Shown here: positions 27,669-36,437 of the stretch, piece by piece
Layout: each line of letters begins with the position of its first letter
Position numbering within the stretch: position 1 is the first letter of the stretch
NCBI GenBank assembly: GCA_016699695.1
Contig: CP065006.1
Location: 3,100,001 to 3,164,000, forward strand
From: Bacteroidota bacterium
GTDB taxonomy: Bacteria > Bacteroidota > Bacteroidia > Bacteroidales > UBA10428
Direction of reading: 5' to 3'
Length of the DNA stretch: 64,000 nucleotides
Notes under the pieces: generated by a model
Told to the model about the DNA's origin: nothing
What the model saw: the letters and a program-made list of their open reading frames with translations, nothing else
Database searches by the model: none
Made by a program: the position numbers and the translations under genes

Positions 27669-28400
27669 GTGACTTTGATTGTACCAAATATTTCTGTCGA
27701 TTGTGTGGTTTTTGGTTTCGATGGCGAAAACCTGAATATACTTCTTATTGAACGGGAGTTAATTGCTCCCGATGGAAAGGTGAAGTTTAAAGACCATACG
27801 CTTACAGGTTACCATATAAATCGCGATGAAAACCTCGACGAGGCAGCTAGTCATATCTTGTATCAGCTTACCGGGCTAAGAGATATTTATCTTGAACAGG
27901 GTTTTACCTTCGGCGACACAAAGCGCTTGCTAAACGAACGTGATCAGGAATGGATTAAACACTTAAACCTTAATATCGACAATCGCACCATTACTATTGT
28001 ATATTTTTCTTTAATTGATAATACCAAAGTTGAACTTTCCGAAACCCATCGAAAAGCATCCTGGTACCCGGTTCACAATTTACCCGACCTGGGTTTTGAC
28101 CATGGCGAGATTATTAAAAAGACCATGGAAGTGCTGAAAGTTAAAGCCAGAATGGAACCTATTATATTTGAATTACTTCCGGATAAGTTTACTTTATCGC
28201 AAATGCAAAAAGCTTATGAGGCTGTGCTTGATACAAAGCTCGACAGAAGGAATTTCAGAAAAAAAGTAAGCCAAATGCGATTCATAGTGCCGCTTAAAGA
28301 AAAACAAAAAGGAGTTGCCCATAAACCAGCAGAATTATACTTTTTTAGCAGGGAAGTATATGAACGCACAAAGAAAGAGCGGTTTGTTATCACAATATAG
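27669..28400 (+). CDS. Nudix-domain transcriptional regulator (NrtR/AraR-like)
   Basis: 243 aa from a GTG start 26 bases after the -7 element. Residues about 5-140 form a Nudix fold (VDCVVFGFDGENLNILLIER ... GYHINRDENLDEAASHILYQLTGL). The catalytic REUXEE part of the Nudix box is replaced by HILYQL, so hydrolysis is unlikely and the domain should act as a ligand sensor. The C-terminal about 75 residues form a winged helix (FTLSQMQKAYEAVLDTKLDR, RNFRKKVSQM). This is the architecture of sugar regulators such as AraR in Bacteroidota. Its position between SusC/D and the transport/phosphorylase genes suggests control of both sides, with a glucan-derived sugar as ligand (inferred). Confidence 0.88.
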   Translation: MTLIVPNISVDCVVFGFDGENLNILLIERELIAPDGKVKFKDHTLTGYHINRDENLDEAASHILYQLTGLRDIYLEQGFTFGDTKRLLNERDQEWIKHLNLNIDNRTITIVYFSLIDNTKVELSETHRKASWYPVHNLPDLGFDHGEIIKKTMEVLKVKARMEPIIFELLPDKFTLSQMQKAYEAVLDTKLDRRNFRKKVSQMRFIVPLKEKQKGVAHKPAELYFFSREVYERTKKERFVITI

Positions 28401-28499
28401 CCAACCGACTACTGCGATTTAAAACACATAAAATTTCTCCAGTCGTGAAAGCTAGTTTCCTTTTACTGTCTGGCAGAAAGTCCGGATAGGCAGGAATAT

Positions 28500-28507
28500 T
28501 ATTTTTG
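28500..28507 (+). promoter_or_regulatory. Possible -7 element upstream of the symporter operon
   Basis: TATTTTTG fits TAnnTTTG; no good -33. It lies about 117 bases before the symporter start. Without it, the operon would rely on read-through from the regulator gene. Confidence 0.25.
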
Positions 28508-28623
28508 CTCGATCCATAACTGTAATTCCAATAAACGATTAGGAGTTGATTTGATTTATTCTATTATCTCATAGGGAAAATAGGTAATTCAAAGCCGAAT
28601 ACGTATTTCTTAAAAAATTTGAC

Positions 28624-29988
28624 ATGAACCCTCAGATAAAGCTTAGTTTTCGCGAAAAGGTTGGTTATGCCCTTGGAGATACAGGCGCTAATATTGCCTG
28701 GCGACCCCTGGTGTCGTTTCTGCCTTTTTTTTATACCGATGTATTTGTATTGCCAGCAGCTGCTGTTACCTGGTTGTTATTAATTCCGCGTTTAAGCGAT
28801 GGAATTACCGATTTGATTATGGGCACTATTGCCGACCGAACCCAAACTCGTTGGGGCAAGTTCAGGCCATGGATGTTATGGTCGGCATTACCATTCGGAT
28901 TATTACTGGCACTTACTTTTACAACTCCCGGCTTTGGGCAGGGTGGTAAACTAATTTGGGCGTACTCGACCTATATTTTGTTAACCCTCGCCTACACTGC
29001 CAACAACGTGCCCTATAATGCCCTTATGGGTGTTATGACCTCAGACTTACAGGAGCGAACTAAATTGTCGGCCTACCGTTTTTTTGGTGCCTTTGCTGGT
29101 GGGGCCATTGCCTATTTTCTAATTGATTACCTGGTTGCGTTTTTAGGCAATGGCAATACCACCAAAGGCTATCAGTATACTTTTTTTGTATTTGCATTCA
29201 TGTTGACAGCATTCTCGCTTATTACTTTCTTCTCGACTAAAGAACGAGTTAAAGTTGTTCAGGAAAGAAATTCATCGCTTCGAAATGATGTTCAACAGCT
29301 TTTTAGAAACCGTTCGTGGCTGATTCTTATTTTGGTAGGGTTTCTGTTTCTTATTTTTAATTCTATAAAGCAAGGAACCGCGGTATATTATTTTGCACAC
29401 TATGCCAAACAACCCGGACTTGGGGGCATTTACCTCGGTGTGCTGGTTTTGGTTTCGATGGCTGCTACCCTTGTAACTCCTTTTCTTACTAGGCTTTTAG
29501 GTAAAAAACAATTGTTTTTACTAGCAATGATTTTTTCCGGTTTGCTAACCTTACTCTTGTATTTTGCTGAACCAGATGATATTTGGTATGTATTTATTAT
29601 TGGCAACATTTCAGAATTTGCTGCTGCCATTTTACCAGTACTCTTTTTTTCCATGCTAGGCGATTCGGCCGATTATTCCGAATGGAAAAACAATCGCCGG
29701 GCTACGGGATTGGTATATTCAGCAGGTACTTTTGCTATGAAAAGCGGTGGTGCAGTAGCGGGTGCAATTATGCTCATGATACTTAGCATTTATGGATACA
29801 CGGAAGGAGGGCATGTTCAATCGCCCGAGGCTCTTATAGGTATTAAACTTAATATGAGTGTAGTACCGGTTGTTTTTATCGCTTTGGCATGTGTTGTAAT
29901 GATGTTTTATCCACTAAGCAAACAGCTCATGGAGCAGGTTGAAAATGAATTACAACAAAGACGAAATAATCTTAATTTGAATAATTAA
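28624..29988 (+). CDS. GPH-family sugar:cation symporter (MFS)
   Basis: 454 aa with about 12 membrane segments. The N-terminus LSFREKVGYALGDTGANI and the loop IADRTQTRWGKFRPWMLW are hallmarks of the glycoside-pentoside-hexuronide (MelB-type) family, where the Asp and Arg/Lys residues of this loop couple cation movement. A second conserved loop is ADYSEWKNNRRATGLVYS. It should bring the disaccharide or oligosaccharide across the inner membrane. The stop is 3 bp before the phosphorylase gene, so the two are co-translated and the likely substrate is cellobiose. Confidence 0.92.
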   Translation: MNPQIKLSFREKVGYALGDTGANIAWRPLVSFLPFFYTDVFVLPAAAVTWLLLIPRLSDGITDLIMGTIADRTQTRWGKFRPWMLWSALPFGLLLALTFTTPGFGQGGKLIWAYSTYILLTLAYTANNVPYNALMGVMTSDLQERTKLSAYRFFGAFAGGAIAYFLIDYLVAFLGNGNTTKGYQYTFFVFAFMLTAFSLITFFSTKERVKVVQERNSSLRNDVQQLFRNRSWLILILVGFLFLIFNSIKQGTAVYYFAHYAKQPGLGGIYLGVLVLVSMAATLVTPFLTRLLGKKQLFLLAMIFSGLLTLLLYFAEPDDIWYVFIIGNISEFAAAILPVLFFSMLGDSADYSEWKNNRRATGLVYSAGTFAMKSGGAVAGAIMLMILSIYGYTEGGHVQSPEALIGIKLNMSVVPVVFIALACVVMMFYPLSKQLMEQVENELQQRRNNLNLNN

Positions 29989-29991
29989 AAC

Positions 29992-32415
29992 ATGAAATAC
30001 GGTTTCTTTGACGACAAAAACAGGGAGTATGTGATCACCAATCCGAAGACTCCTTTTCCGTGGATAAATTACCTGGGAAATGAAAATTTCTTTAGCCTAA
30101 TCTCTAATACAGGGGGTGGTTACAGCTTCTATCGCGATCCGCGGCACAGGCGAATTACGCGTTACCGATACAACAATGTGCCTCTCGACGATGGTGGAAA
30201 ATACTTCTATATAAAGGAAGAAAAAAACGTCTGGTCGCCGGGTTGGAAGCCCATGAAAACTCCACTTGATTTCTACGAATGCAGGCATGGATTAGGATAC
30301 ACCTGCATTACAGGGAAATACAATAATCTGGAAGCTGGTGTGCTGGCCTTTGTGCCTTTGGGATCCAATTGCGAGATTCAAATAGTGACTCTTACCAACC
30401 ATTCCGATAAGAAAAAAGAGTTTAGCTTGTTTTCTTTTGCGGAATGGTGCTTATGGGATGCATTAGATGACCAGACAAACTTTCAACGGAACCTGTCAAC
30501 TGGCGAAGTGGAGGTGGAAGGCTCGGTAATTTATCATAAAACAGAATACCGCGAGCGCAGGAATCACTTTGCATTTTATGCAGTAAATGCCAAAATAGAT
30601 GGCTTCGAAACAAGTCGTGAAAGCTTTTTAGGAGCATATAATGGCTACAATGAACCTGAGTCTGTATTAAAGGGGCAATTAAGCAATACCCTTGCCCATG
30701 GTTGGTCACCCATTGCTTCGCATGGCATTCATATGCAACTCGAACCGGGCGAAAGTAAAAAGCTGGTTTTTATTCTGGGCTATATCCAGAACGAAGAGAA
30801 TGAAAAGTTTTCTGCGCCTGGCATTATTAATAAAAAGGGGGCATTGGAGCTTATTGAAAAGTTTGATACAACCGAAAAAGCTGAAAATGCATTTTCGAAA
30901 ATAAAAGATTTCTGGCAGAGCATGTTTTCTAAGTTCCAGTTACAGACGCACGATGATAAACTCAATCGTATGGTGAATACATGGAATCAATACCAGTGTA
31001 TGATTACCTACTTTTTCTCGCGAAGTGCATCTTATTTCGAATCGGGAATAGGCCGTGGAATGGGCTTCCGCGATTCGAACCAGGATTTAATTGGCATTAT
31101 GCATTTTGCCCCCGGGCTGGCCAAACAGCGTATATTGGATCTTGCAGCTACACAAATGCAAAATGGTGGGGCTTATCATCAGTACCAACCCTTAACCAAA
31201 AAAGGGAACCACGACATTGGCTCGGATTTTAATGACGATCCTCTTTGGCTTATCCTTTCTGTTTCGGCCTATATTAAAGAAACTGGCGACTGGTCTTTCC
31301 TTATCGAAGAGGCACCTTTCGATAACAAACCTGAAAAATCTGCCAGCATTTTCGAGCATCTTAGACGTTCTTATGAGCATGTAATAAATAATCTGGGGCC
31401 ACACGGATTACCTCTTATCGGCCGCGCCGACTGGAACGATTGCTTGAATTTGAATTGCTACTCAACTGAGCCAGGTGAATCTTTTCAGACAACTGGAAAT
31501 AAGAAAGGAGATGTGGCCGAATCGGTAATGATTGCCGGAATGTTTATCCTTTATGGTCGCGAATTCGAGCGTATCTGTCAATTATCCCAAAACCAGGAAT
31601 TTTCCCGACAGGTTGGTGTGCAGGTAGATAAGATGATAAAGGCAGTTCATGCATATGGCTGGGATGGCGAATGGTTTTTACGAGCTTATGACAGTAAAGG
31701 AAATAAGGTAGGAAGCCATGAAAATACCGAAGGTAAGATTTTTATCGAGTCACAGGGATTCTCTATCATGGCAGGCATTGGGCATACCAATGGCATGGCA
31801 TCTAAGGCTCTTCTTTCAGTGAAAAAGTACCTCGATTCGGATTATGGTATTGTTTTGCATCATCCACCTTACACAAAGTACTATCTAAATCTGGGTGAAA
31901 TATCTACTTATCCGCCGGGATACAAGGAAAATGCGGGTGTGTTTTGTCATAACAATCCATGGATCATAATATCAGAAACAATGGCAGGTGATGCAAACAG
32001 GGCTTTCGATTATTATAAAAAGATTACGCCAGCCTATTTTGAAGATATCAGCGAATTGCATCACACCGAACCGTATGTGTACTGCCAGATGATTGCAGGT
32101 AAGGATGCTCACAAGCCTGGAGAAGGAAAAAATTCATGGTTAACAGGTACAGCGGCATGGAGTTTTTATGCCATTAGCCAATATATTCTCGGTATTAGGC
32201 CCGATTACGATGGGTTAATTATCGATCCAAAAATTCCTTCTGACTGGCCTGGATTTTCTGTTACCAGAGTTTTCCGGCAGGTTACCTATACAATTATTGT
32301 CGAAAGAGGAGCTGCCACGAAAAAAATGCTCTTAGATGGTAAAGAGATAAATACGAATTTAATACCTGTATTCAGTGCAGGTTCATCGCACACTGTTAAA
32401 GTATTTATTCCATGA
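29992..32415 (+). CDS. GH94 cellobiose phosphorylase
   Basis: 807 aa, cytosolic, no signal peptide. The N-terminus MKYGFFDDKNREYVIT, PFPWINYLGNENFFSL and GGYSFYRDPRHRRITRYRYN is strongly reminiscent of cellobiose phosphorylases (the C. gilvus type, about 820 aa). The catalytic region GRADWNDCLN is present (D480 and D483). The enzyme splits cellobiose with phosphate to glucose 1-phosphate and glucose, saving one ATP. Cellodextrin or laminaribiose specificity is possible but less likely. Its stop overlaps the ATG of the GH9 gene (ATGA), so the pair is translationally coupled. Confidence 0.92.
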   Translation: MKYGFFDDKNREYVITNPKTPFPWINYLGNENFFSLISNTGGGYSFYRDPRHRRITRYRYNNVPLDDGGKYFYIKEEKNVWSPGWKPMKTPLDFYECRHGLGYTCITGKYNNLEAGVLAFVPLGSNCEIQIVTLTNHSDKKKEFSLFSFAEWCLWDALDDQTNFQRNLSTGEVEVEGSVIYHKTEYRERRNHFAFYAVNAKIDGFETSRESFLGAYNGYNEPESVLKGQLSNTLAHGWSPIASHGIHMQLEPGESKKLVFILGYIQNEENEKFSAPGIINKKGALELIEKFDTTEKAENAFSKIKDFWQSMFSKFQLQTHDDKLNRMVNTWNQYQCMITYFFSRSASYFESGIGRGMGFRDSNQDLIGIMHFAPGLAKQRILDLAATQMQNGGAYHQYQPLTKKGNHDIGSDFNDDPLWLILSVSAYIKETGDWSFLIEEAPFDNKPEKSASIFEHLRRSYEHVINNLGPHGLPLIGRADWNDCLNLNCYSTEPGESFQTTGNKKGDVAESVMIAGMFILYGREFERICQLSQNQEFSRQVGVQVDKMIKAVHAYGWDGEWFLRAYDSKGNKVGSHENTEGKIFIESQGFSIMAGIGHTNGMASKALLSVKKYLDSDYGIVLHHPPYTKYYLNLGEISTYPPGYKENAGVFCHNNPWIIISETMAGDANRAFDYYKKITPAYFEDISELHHTEPYVYCQMIAGKDAHKPGEGKNSWLTGTAAWSFYAISQYILGIRPDYDGLIIDPKIPSDWPGFSVTRVFRQVTYTIIVERGAATKKMLLDGKEINTNLIPVFSAGSSHTVKVFIP

Positions 32416-34157
32416 AAACAATAAACACAATTTGCAAGGCGATTGGTCTTTTAATTGGTATTGTAACCGTGGTATCCCTTTTTAATAATTGTTCTTCAAG
32501 GGTCAACAATTATTCACCAGATATCCTTATCGATCAGGTTGGGTATTTGAACAATGCCCCCAAGATGGCACTCATTCGTTCTTACCAGGGTAAGTTTACT
32601 TTAGTGGATACTTATACAAACAAAACTGTTTATAAAGGAAAAGCCAGCGATACAGTGTTTTGGAATTCATCAAACGAATGGTATGCTGTGGCTGATTTCT
32701 CAGAAGTGATTAAATCAGGAGTTTATCAGCTTAGGTTGGAGAATAATTTATTTTCAGCACCCATTTACATCAATAATACATACCCCGACAGTTTGTTTAA
32801 GGCCACTTTAAAAGCTTTTTATTACACCAGAGCAACTATGCCAATCGATTCTAAATTTGGCGCTTCCTGGGCACGTGAGGCAGGTCACCCCGATACTGCA
32901 GTAATTATTCATGAATCTGCAGGCGGTGTAGGTCGAAAAGCTGGAGATTATATAAGTTCACCCGGAGGATGGTATGATGCGGGAGATTATAATAAATACA
33001 TAGTTAACTCTGCCATAAGCGTTTATACACTGCTTAGTGCTTACGATCTTTATTCAAAGGTTATTGCCGACAAATCATTGAACATACCGGAGAGCGATAA
33101 TCTCATTCCGGATATTTTAGACGAAACATGCTACAATGTAAAATGGATGCTTAGCATGCAGGATTCCGACGGTGGGGTTTACCATAAGTTGACCACTAAA
33201 AAGTTTGAAGGTTTTGTGATGCCACAAGCAGCAACAGAGGCTAGATATGTTGTAATGAAAACCACGGCTGCTACTTTGGATTTTGCTGCCTCAATGGCAG
33301 CTTGTGCCCGCATTGTGGAAGATGTCGATTCGCTTGTGCTTTTAGCAGGCAGATGCCGCGAATCGGCTATTCGTGCCTGGAATTGGGCATTAAAAAATCC
33401 AGAGGTGTATTATATTCAACCTCCCGATATTCAAACCGGACAGTACAACGATACTAGTTTAAGCGATGAGTGGCTTTGGGCTTCGGCAGAATTGTATCTC
33501 CTTACAATGGATAGAGCTTATCTGCGTGAAAATGAGGTTTTAAATCCTCAATTTCCTTACACAACACCTTCCTGGGACTTGGTGCAGACTCTGGGTCTTT
33601 TAAGTTTGGTTGCCAATCCATCGAGGGTAGAAACCGATATTCTTGAAAAAAGCAATAAAATGTTTTTGAATTTTGTCGATACTTTGTATGCCATTTATGC
33701 ACATTCGCCTGCACTGGTTTCTCTGGAATATTTTAAATGGGGCAGCAACAGCGATTTAGCCAATCAAAGTGTTTTAGCTTCTGTGGCATACCGTCTTACT
33801 GGTAGTGATAAATATGCCTGGATGGCTCTCGATAACCTGCATTATTTATTGGGAAGAAATCCTGTGGGGTATTGTTTTGTTACCGGCTTTGGATATCAAT
33901 CGCCAATGTATATTCATCATCGGCCATCGGGTGCCGATGGCATTGAAAAACCTGTACCTGGCTTTTTGGTTGGAGGTCCAAACACTATCGTTTTAAACGA
34001 TTGTGGAGACTCAGTGAGTCGCTCCAAATGGCCGGCCTGCTCTTATACCGATAGTGAATGTTCTTATTCTACCAACGAGGTAGCAATTAACTGGAATGCC
34101 CCGATGGTTTTTGCCTTGGCGGCCACCCTTGATTTTCTTCACAACCAGGATAAATAG
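32412..34157 (+). CDS. GH9 endoglucanase-type lipoprotein
   Basis: 581 aa. The lipobox-like FNNC at Cys27 after a hydrophobic stretch predicts a lipoprotein. An N-terminal CelD_N Ig-like domain (ILIDQVGYLNNAPKMALI) precedes the (alpha/alpha)6 GH9 domain. The base pair D189/D192 sits in GGWYDAGDYNKY, and the acid E556 in STNEVAINWNAP. The conserved substrate-cleft motif HHRPSGADG also occurs. Inverting enzyme on beta-1,4-glucans. It may act on the surface or in the periplasm to make cellobiose for the symporter and phosphorylase. It is the last gene of this operon. Confidence 0.92.
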   Translation: MKTINTICKAIGLLIGIVTVVSLFNNCSSRVNNYSPDILIDQVGYLNNAPKMALIRSYQGKFTLVDTYTNKTVYKGKASDTVFWNSSNEWYAVADFSEVIKSGVYQLRLENNLFSAPIYINNTYPDSLFKATLKAFYYTRATMPIDSKFGASWAREAGHPDTAVIIHESAGGVGRKAGDYISSPGGWYDAGDYNKYIVNSAISVYTLLSAYDLYSKVIADKSLNIPESDNLIPDILDETCYNVKWMLSMQDSDGGVYHKLTTKKFEGFVMPQAATEARYVVMKTTAATLDFAASMAACARIVEDVDSLVLLAGRCRESAIRAWNWALKNPEVYYIQPPDIQTGQYNDTSLSDEWLWASAELYLLTMDRAYLRENEVLNPQFPYTTPSWDLVQTLGLLSLVANPSRVETDILEKSNKMFLNFVDTLYAIYAHSPALVSLEYFKWGSNSDLANQSVLASVAYRLTGSDKYAWMALDNLHYLLGRNPVGYCFVTGFGYQSPMYIHHRPSGADGIEKPVPGFLVGGPNTIVLNDCGDSVSRSKWPACSYTDSECSYSTNEVAINWNAPMVFALAATLDFLHNQDK

Positions 34158-34272
34158 CCACACTCAGGAAAGGATCTAAGGAATTCCTTTTAATCAAACT
34201 CAAATAACTGCTGGTACGAAGATGCATTCAATATCATTTTTATTTGCCTTAAGAAGTGTTTGGGTAAAAAGT

Positions 34273-36288
34273 TTATTTCTTACCTGCCAGTAATTCCTTC
34301 AGTTTGTTCATTTCATCGCGGTATTGGGCAGCCTCGATAAATTCGAGTTTGGAAGCCGCTGCTTCCATTTTTTTTCGAGCCATCTCAATGGCTTTTTCCA
34401 GGGCATGGCCATCCATGTATTTAATTACCGGATCGGCTGCAATATCCGGTTTCTCTGGCTCGGTATAGGCATATTTTTCACCCGAAACCTGTTTTACACT
34501 TTGCAAAATGGTGGATGTCGGTTTTACAATTTGTGTAGGCGTGATGCCATTTTCGAGGTTGTATTGTAACTGTTTCTCCCTGCGCCGGATTGTTTCGTCG
34601 ATAGTAAGTTGCATCGAGCGAGTAATTTTATCGGCATACATAATTACGCGACCGTTAAGGTTACGGGCAGCCCTACCGGCTGTTTGTGTAAGCGAACGCT
34701 CCGAGCGCAGAAAACCCTCCTTATCCGCATCGAGTATAGCTACCAGCGAAACTTCCGGAAGGTCTAGCCCTTCTCGTAGCAAATTGACGCCTACTAATAC
34801 ATCAAAGGTGCCTTTTCGCAGGCCTTCCATAATTTCTATGCGTTCGAGGGTATCGATGTCGGAATGGATATACCTGCATTTTATATCGACACGCAGGAGG
34901 TACCCGGATAGTTCCTCAGCCATGCGCTTGGTTAGAGTGGTTACCAGCACTCTTTCCGAATTGCCGATGGTGAGTTTGATCTCCTTCAGCAGGTTATCGA
35001 TCTGGTGCAAACTGGGGCGCACTTCAATCACTGGATCGAGCAAGCCGGTGGGCCTTACCACTTGTTCTACCACCACACCTTCCGACCGGATAAGCTCATA
35101 TTCCGCCGGGGTGGCACTCACATAAATGGTTTGGGGGGCAAGGCCCTCAAATTCGTCGAATTTTAGCGGGCGGTTATCCACAGCTGCAGGCAACCTGAAA
35201 CCATATTCCACAAGGTTTTGTTTGCGGCTATGGTCGCCTCCAAACATAGCTCTTATCTGAGGTATGGTGACATGGCTCTCGTCGATAACCATTAAGAAAT
35301 CGTTCGGGAAATAGTCTATCAGACAGAATGGACGTGTGCCGGGTTTACGGCCATCGAAATAGCGCGAGTAATTTTCAATTCCGGGGCAGTGCCCCAACTC
35401 ACGAATCATTTCAAGATCGTACTCCACTCTTTCTTTTATTCGTTTGGCTTCCAAAGGCTTGCCTATTTTATTGAAATAGTCAATTTGTTTCACCAGGTCA
35501 TCCTGTATCTCCTCAATAGCTTGTTTCATCCGGTACTTGGCTGTCATAAAAATGTTAGCAGGGAAGATTGTAACCTGCTCGTGGCTTTCGATTATATGTC
35601 CATTCAACGGGTCGAGCGATTCGAGTTCTTCGATGACATCGCCCCAAAAAACAACACGGTAAGCATAATCTGCGTTGGCAAGGTAAATATCTACCGTATC
35701 GCCATTGACCCTGAAATTGCCCCTTTTAAACTCTACCTGGTTCCGGCTGTAAAGGCTGTCGACGAGGCTGCGTAAAAACACATTCCGGCTGATTGTTTGC
35801 CCCTTTTTTAATTGTATGGTATTGCTGTAAAAATCATCGGGGTTGCCAATACCATAGAGGCAGCTTACTGAGGAGACCACAATTACATCGCGCCGGCCGG
35901 AAAGAAGGGAGGAGGTAGCACTTAATCGAAGTTTCTCAATTTCTTCGTTGATCGAAAGGTCTTTTTCAATATAGGTATCCGAAACCGGCAGATAGGCTTC
36001 GGGTTGGTAATAATCGTAATACGAAACAAAATACTCCACGGCATTGTCTGGAAAAAATTGCTTGAATTCCCCAAAAAGCTGTGCAGCAAGGGTTTTATTA
36101 TGACTTAAGACCAATGTTGGTTTTTCGATTTTTTCTATTACATTGGCAACAGTAAAAGTTTTTCCCGATCCGGTAACACCCAGCAAAGTCTGGTAAGGCA
36201 GGTTGTTTAATAGGCCATCGGTAAGTTGCCGAATTGCTTCCGGCTGATCGCCTGTAGGTTTGTATGCAGAAGTTAATCTGAATTTCAT
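34273..36288 (-). CDS. uvrB: Excinuclease ABC subunit B
   Basis: 671 aa. It loads onto damaged DNA from UvrA and recruits UvrC in nucleotide excision repair. Visible motifs: Walker A GVTGSGKT (37-44), the damage-binding beta-hairpin YYDYYQPEAYLP, DESHVTIPQIR (Walker B region), YVSATPAEYE, the helicase VI region QTAGRAARN, and a C-terminal UVR domain (AASKLEFIEAAQYRDEMNKL) that binds UvrC. Full length. Faces the cyclase-HD gene divergently across 149 bp. Confidence 0.97.
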   Translation of the reverse strand: MKFRLTSAYKPTGDQPEAIRQLTDGLLNNLPYQTLLGVTGSGKTFTVANVIEKIEKPTLVLSHNKTLAAQLFGEFKQFFPDNAVEYFVSYYDYYQPEAYLPVSDTYIEKDLSINEEIEKLRLSATSSLLSGRRDVIVVSSVSCLYGIGNPDDFYSNTIQLKKGQTISRNVFLRSLVDSLYSRNQVEFKRGNFRVNGDTVDIYLANADYAYRVVFWGDVIEELESLDPLNGHIIESHEQVTIFPANIFMTAKYRMKQAIEEIQDDLVKQIDYFNKIGKPLEAKRIKERVEYDLEMIRELGHCPGIENYSRYFDGRKPGTRPFCLIDYFPNDFLMVIDESHVTIPQIRAMFGGDHSRKQNLVEYGFRLPAAVDNRPLKFDEFEGLAPQTIYVSATPAEYELIRSEGVVVEQVVRPTGLLDPVIEVRPSLHQIDNLLKEIKLTIGNSERVLVTTLTKRMAEELSGYLLRVDIKCRYIHSDIDTLERIEIMEGLRKGTFDVLVGVNLLREGLDLPEVSLVAILDADKEGFLRSERSLTQTAGRAARNLNGRVIMYADKITRSMQLTIDETIRRREKQLQYNLENGITPTQIVKPTSTILQSVKQVSGEKYAYTEPEKPDIAADPVIKYMDGHALEKAIEMARKKMEAAASKLEFIEAAQYRDEMNKLKELLAGKK

Positions 36289-36368
36289 GTGAGAAAATAG
36301 TAATTAAAAATTTGCCGCTCGTCAAAAAAAACTCTAACTTTTAACAACCAACTGAAACCAATTGAGTT

Positions 36369-36398
36369 CAAAATTAGTTAAACCAAAACGATAACCAA
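36369..36398 (-). promoter_or_regulatory. Predicted uvrB promoter
   Basis: Minus-strand TTG (36396-36398), 19 bases, then TAATTTTG (36369-36376). Good consensus fit. The leader would be about 75 bases. Confidence 0.55.
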
Positions 36399-36437
36399 CC
36401 AAACAACCAATCTTCGGGTAAGGCCAATTCAATCTTT

